Shown piece by piece: positions 59,479 to 64,000 of a DNA stretch of 64,000 nt. The translations under genes and the position numbers were made by a program. Within the stretch, counting starts at the first letter, position 1. Every line of letters begins with the position of its first letter. The notes beneath the pieces were generated by a model that saw only the letters and a list, made by a program, of their open reading frames with translations, made no database searches and was not told where the DNA came from. Source of the stretch: Trichopria drosophilae (Eukaryota > Arthropoda > Insecta > Hymenoptera > Diapriidae); NCBI GenBank assembly GCA_030407085.1, contig CM059582.1, forward strand, positions 51,101,001 to 51,165,000, read 5' to 3'.

Positions 59479-59482
59479 TTAA

Positions 59483-60400
59483 AACGTTTAAAGCAAAAGA
59501 GCCCTTTTTTTTCCTAGGGAGCAAAATAAATGCTATTTTGTTCCCTACATTGCGGGCGCAATATAAATTAAAGAATGAAGATAGTTATTAAAAAAAAATA
59601 AATTTTGAATTCTTTACAGGATTGAAACTTATTTTATTAAATTTGATGAAAATAATAATTTTCACAATTGCATATACAAATTAGTGAGTAATTTTCAAAG
59701 CCCAACGAAATTATATACTGCCGCTTACTTATGGTAATATATACATTGTGTGCAAGATAAAATTTGCAGAATTGTTTGCTTTCGCATAAGAATGATGTGT
59801 GTCATAAAAGTAGTATGATGTATGTCACGAAAAGATAAAGACGTGCTACTGTCAGACTGCGTGGCTGTTCAACTTTAATATTCATAATCGTGACAAGTAT
59901 ACTAACAATTTTCAAGCTCGATCCATTGTAAATTCAAATTAAATTATTGTTACAACCTGATAAAATTATTGAAATAGAAAAAATAGATGACACCAAACTT
60001 TTTCTTTGTAATCAAATTGTTTACTGCATTGAAAGACACTGTTTTACTTTACGACAGGAATTTTAAAATAATGTGGAATATTCTTCATATTTATAGAATG
60101 TAGAAAGATTTCCGAAATGATTGTGCTTCAAACTTCGGGATTTGAAAATTTGAACTTCTGAATCGTGTGACTTGAGACTTCTGATATTTTCAAAACTGTG
60201 GACATTTTTCAAGAAACTTTACTGTATTTTGACAGAATATTATTGCTTGAAGTTCGGGACAATTTTATGGAACTCACATAGCATTGCATTTTTCTTTGCG
60301 TGCTGATTAGTAAATATCTAGATGAATTTCATGAACTTTTCTGATTTATGACTGAAGGTGGGGGCTAAAAATTTGATGAAATATGACGAAATTTTAGTAT
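59483..60400. other. AT-rich stretch with two adjacent hairpins
   Basis: Apart from the hairpins at 59515-59562 nothing was recognised. Confidence 0.45.
59515..59562. repeat. Two adjacent short hairpins
   Basis: TAGGGAGCAAAATA (59515-59528) pairs with TATTTTGTTCCCTA (59534-59547) across a 5-nt loop; the only non-Watson-Crick pair is a G-T. ATTGCG-GG-CGCAAT (59549-59562) follows after one base. Confidence 0.45.
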
Positions 60401-60780
60401 GACGAAAACAACATTATGTCATTAATTGCGTATCCGATTTGGGATTTCCATTACCCTCTTGGAGGTTTGAATTCCGCGCGGACGAAGGCTAACTCTTGGA
60501 GTCTTGGAAACTCTCGTGGCACTCGGAGTACGCCGCTGCTCCTTGGTTTCGAGTGCGCTTCACGGCATTCTTCGTGGGAAAACCAAACAAACATCTCGAG
60601 TTACCTCTTCCACGAGGAGCAAGTGACGCGGTTGTAATGCCGAGAAGTAGCGCTCGAGTACTGACTAATTCACCCGCGGCGGTTGGCGGCCCTTTTTTGC
60701 TCAATTGCTTACAAAACTGGAGGAAGCTATTGACCCAAGGATATTGTCGTATAAAATTCTGTGGCTGTTACTGAATTTCC
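60401..60780. promoter_or_regulatory. GC-richer block with Su(H)-type and Fox-type sites
   Basis: CGTGGGAA (60573-60580) is an exact high-affinity Su(H)/CSL site. AACCAAACAAACA follows at 60581-60593 and contains Runt-like and Forkhead-like cores. Frames on both strands overlap and are unrecognised. An enhancer role is inferred from motifs. Confidence 0.3.
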
Positions 60781-61129
60781 TGGCTGTCATTTCCGCAGAA
60801 ATTAATTTGGATGACGTACGGTTCTTTAATTAATTTCTACTAGTAAATAATTTATAGTTCCTACGATGACCATCTTTGTCCAACCAAAATCAAGTCCCCT
60901 ATAAAAAAGAGTATAATTAAAAACGTTGTTTTTGTTACATTCTCTAAAACGAACGACGTCTCAAATTATATGAAATTTCGACTCATTTAATGGAAATATA
61001 TGACGCCAACTTACTGAACATTTCGGAAACAGAATATGTTTCCACTAAAATTAAAGAGGACATAATTTGGGCAGCTCCCGTGAAGAAAAAATTAGAAGTA
61101 AAATTGTGCCTAAATAGGTCATTAAGTTA

Positions 61130-61790
61130 ACGGCTGAAATAATTAATACAATTCAACGGCGATATTGGGGAATTAAAGAGGATCTAAACGCGACGGGAAC
61201 TAATAAGCAGGATGAAACAGGCTGGATAAAGGTTCGTCGGCTAGCCTGTCAGTTAACGCGCCGCCAGTGGCTGTAAAGATTATTTTAATTGTCGAAAAAA
61301 CAAGAAAAAGCATTAACACGATCTCGTTTGAGATTCGGAAAAATGAGGGAATAAAGAGCCTCGTGGACCTCGGATTGTTAAGAGGCGACCACCGACGACG
61401 AGAGGTGCGAGGGTCGATTAGTTCCTAATTCGGAGGTTTCGGTTGGTACGATTCAGGTTCGGCCTGTTGTTCGGCATCCCTAAAAGCCCGCTTGATCCGC
61501 AATTGATTAACCTCGACAAAACGATCTCGTGCCACCTTTTTTTTAACCCCATTCGCTCTCGGTTCTCGCGCTTCCCTAATGGACTGTTATTTGGCGCTGA
61601 CCGCTGCGCAATTACACATTCAATCGGACAATAATCATTCCGGGGCCCGATTTATCAGGGGCCTAACTGATAATCACAGAGCAAACGTATGGCTGGGGAA
61701 AATTGTTACGCCGCGTAATGTTACCCTCCGTGCCACGCGCTGGATCGCGCCTTATTTATAGCGTCGTTCGTCTTAGCATCTTCGGGATCA
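61130..61790. promoter_or_regulatory. GC-richer block, probable conserved non-coding region
   Basis: A well-bounded block containing TTAACGCGCCGCCAG, GCGCAATTACAC, GACAATAATCATTCC, CTGATAATCAC and CGCGTAATGTTACCC. Its compact mix of ATTA-type sites with CpG-rich spacers resembles insect developmental enhancers. Frames of 60-63 codons are unrecognised. Confidence 0.3.
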
Positions 61791-62089
61791 AATTGATTTT
61801 CGATCGCTGCATTTATCGTTTTCACCTTCATCTTCAATCCTTTTTTTTTTGTTTCAATCTTTTACGCGTTTAAAACTTTCTTTTAACGGTTGTTACTCTT
61901 CAACTTTACACTACTAGGAGGTTCCTTCATTTCTTCAATTACAAAATTAATTGTTGATATTTTCTACGTTGGTATATAAATATATAAACGTTTTTGAATA
62001 GACATATTATTGTTTATCATTGTTGTTGGTTGTTTAAAAAGCATGAAGTCTATTTTGTATACTAAATCATTCATTCTCAGACCCATTTG
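61791..62089. other. AT-rich stretch, nothing recognised
   Basis: No signal was found before the paired MITEs. Confidence 0.45.
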
Positions 62090-62327
62090 CAGTACAGTCC
62101 CGGTATAATTGCATCGTGCTGTATTTGCAACCCAGCATATTTGTCTGTCACCGCCTTTTTTTCCCCCACCCTGCGGGCCGGGCCTCAGGAAGGGCCTGCT
62201 GTGACGTCACGAGCATAGCGCGATTGAGGAGAGTGGAAGAAGCGGCGCTCCCCTTCTTTTGACAAATATAAGGAGAAGGGATGGGAAGGCGAGGAAGCGA
62301 GGGGACAAATATACCGGGACTCTACTG
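62090..62327. mobile_element. pogo/Tigger-like MITE, copy 3 (238 bp)
   Basis: The left end is CAGTACAGTCCCGGTATAAT and the reverse-complemented right end is CAGTAGAGTCCCGGTATATT. TA follows the right end and TG precedes the left. The interior is GC-rich (CCACCCTGCGGGCCGGGCC). It is non-coding and lies only 22 bp from copy 4. Confidence 0.75.
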
Positions 62328-62349
62328 TACTTTAAAGAACTTGTATATA

Positions 62350-62576
62350 CCATAAGATCTCCCTTGATGGGATGGGTCGGTTCTCGGGTCAACCTCTTAA
62401 CGGTCCGCATGAGGGATGGTAGCGTTCCCCTTCTACTGCGGCGTTTATCCCTAGCCCAGTGTACTACGCACATGCGCGGAGTTACATATACACATGAGTG
62501 GAGGGTCGGGGAGGCACGCGTTCGCCCAAAAAGAATAATCCCTTAAAGAGGAAGCCCATTAAGGGAGATCTTACTG
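62350..62576. mobile_element. pogo/Tigger-like MITE, copy 4 (227 bp)
   Basis: Flanked by TA on both sides. The left terminus is CCATAAGATCTCCCTTGATG and the right, reverse-complemented, is CAGTAAGATCTCCCTTAATG. It is non-coding. It shares only the CAGTA start with copy 3, so the two are different subfamilies that landed side by side. Confidence 0.75.
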
Positions 62577-63180
62577 TATTTTGAAACTTATTTTGATCTA
62601 ATTGTTTGTTACACGGTGAATACCAAAAGTTCTAAGATCTTATAGTAATTTTTATTAGAAGAATTGCAACTTTTCTCTAGTCTATCCCAAAATGGCCACC
62701 TGGAATGGTAAATTTTCAATAAAATTTGTCTTCGTGTAGATAATAACAGTAGCATTCACATTCACTGACATTGGATTTTTAGTACTATTTGTTTGTGTCA
62801 TACATCAACCTGATATAAAAGTTTCAATTTAACTCCAAATATAAATCTTAGTTCATTATAGTAATGAAATTCTACGATTCTTTTTATGATAAATGATAAA
62901 AGCAACATCAACAAACCTTTATACAATGATAAGTTTTAAATCTGATAATCAGCGCTACCAATTCAGGGGACAATGGTCTCCAAATATATCAATAAATAAC
63001 TCCCATTCGCCATTTTCAGTTTTGTTTTGTATGAACGGGGCAATATTTCGTTTTCCACGTTTCTTTTTACGAATTTAAAACAGTAAATTTATCAATAAAA
63101 GCGTTACCGAAATAACAGATTTTTCGCAGCGTGGAAAAAACCAGGGCGTACGAAACATAAACGAGTATGTAGATGAATTC
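62577..63180. other. AT-rich stretch, nothing recognised
   Basis: The phrase CACCTGGAATGGTAAATTTTC near 62697 resembles CATCTAGAATGGTAAAATTTC near 43772, which may be a shared minor repeat. Confidence 0.4.
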
Positions 63181-63700
63181 GTTTTTCGTTCGTTGAACAC
63201 GCTATAAGCGCGAAGTCTCGTGCGGCTTACGCTTCAGGCTGTACCAATGTTATGACTGGCCAGTTTATGGCCTTAATCTGGGTCAGATACGAAGGCTCGA
63301 TGCTCGTAGAAAACAGATTTCCCTTTGATTGTCGCCGGTCTTCTATCCAACCTCCCTGTTGTTTCGCGGTGATCGATATCGCGAGTGAGTAATCGCAGTA
63401 AATATCAGGTATATTTAATGACTCGACGTTTAACTGCATTTTCTTCCGCCCTATTTTTCGCTTTCTGAAACGCGAAATGCGAGCCTTTTTTCTTGCCTTC
63501 CTATTAGGCGAACCGGGAACGAGACTCCACGGAGCGTCGCAAAGTATTTTTATGACGGACTTTCAATGCGATCGATCAGAGAATTTTATTTCGTTGTCAA
63601 TCAAGTAATCCGGAGTGCAAAACCGCCGGATGGAAATTACGAAGCAGTTACCCAAGATTCTAAGTAAATGGTGCATATATATGAATTTTCTTTTCATCAT
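63181..63700. promoter_or_regulatory. GC-richer block with TTTATGGCC and CCTTTGAT sites
   Basis: It contains CCAGTTTATGGCC (TTTATGGCC, a Caudal/Abd-B class site), CCCTTTGATTG (TCF/Pangolin core CCTTTGAT), GATCGATATCGCG and CTTTCTGAAACGCGAAATG. The minus-strand frame at 63227-63439 is unrecognised. It is probably regulatory; inferred from motifs. Confidence 0.3.
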
Positions 63701-64000
63701 AACAGATAACGATTCGTGCGGAGAAACATTTCTCGAAACAAAGGAACTGTGGAAAAATGTATCTTTTGGTGCAAAAAATAAGTAAAATTCCTATATAATA
63801 AAACCATGCTTTTATCTGTCACATTGTATTTTACTTGCGGTACTTTATTCGTCACCTTTTGGTAATTACCCTACCGTGATATGTTCAAAAAAGCCCGAAA
63901 AATAATTTCATTAAAAGTTGTGTTTTTAATGGGTAATACGCCGATCGACATGTCGATACGTCCATTGAAAAATTAGCATGAAAATGAGACTGTTGCAAGT
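63701..64000. other. AT-rich end of window
   Basis: No feature was recognised up to the window edge. Confidence 0.45.

Noticed and set aside
1..64000. CRISPR array, rRNA genes, TTAGG telomere repeats, known miRNA precursors
   Set aside because: I looked for regularly spaced repeats, rRNA-like conserved stretches, TTAGG runs and familiar insect miRNA seeds, and saw none.

Overview
The window is AT-rich eukaryotic DNA, almost certainly from an insect and possibly a hymenopteran. The evidence is arthropod-type core promoter signals (initiator TCAGTG with a matching downstream element), insect-type transposon debris, and an AT-rich background broken by short GC-richer islands. It has no bacterial gene layout, operons, CRISPR or rRNA. 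No reading frame longer than about 150 codons exists, and none matches a conserved cellular protein family I can recognise. I read it as a gene-poor stretch: a long intron or an intergenic domain.

The best gene evidence is at 29.0-30.85 kb on the + strand. A GC-rich block carries a CRE-like site (29596), an initiator (A at 29617) and a DPE match at exactly +28 (29644). It also has strong splice donors and a short frame from the ATG at 30366. This looks like the 5' end of a gene whose other exons I could not identify. Other GC-richer islands (0.36, 4.6, 6.6, 9.4, 11.7, 15.6, 17.55, 21.35, 34.85, 37.6, 41.7, 43.9, 45.9, 49.8, 53.5-58.4, 60.4, 61.1 and 63.2 kb) look like conserved regulatory blocks or small exons. 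Several hold clustered transcription-factor motifs.

Mobile-element relics make up most of the rest. (1) Four pogo/Tigger-like MITEs share CAG termini and TA target sites (1169, 16833, 62090, 62350). (2) A family of at least five related hAT-like MITEs has GGGTG termini and 8-bp target duplications (3635, 7667, 22233, 39906, 58813). Its arms are built from a degenerate GACATTTCAAAAACC unit, and three long copies hold DR5-spaced AGGTCA nuclear-receptor half-sites. (3) Three TTAA-flanked, piggyBac-like MITEs lie at 10415, 19267 and 58801. (4) Two elements begin CCCAGATAGCA or CCAAACAGCACA (5624, 12669). (5) A 5'-truncated non-LTR retrotransposon lies on the - strand (51087-51475) with a perfect 14-bp target duplication. 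(6) A primer-binding-site plus gag-like relic of a Gypsy-type LTR element is at about 38.89 kb. (7) Two tRNA-derived fragments (16660, 19603) share one core. (8) Two hammerhead or Penelope-like motifs are at 1905 and 23741.

Other structure includes a long palindrome at 12.9-13.2 kb, an ancient direct duplication at 25.2 and 27.0 kb, a polypyrimidine tract at 21.0-21.3 kb and several short perfect hairpins. All calls were made by eye from the sequence. Family names for non-coding elements are inferred from termini and target-site duplications.
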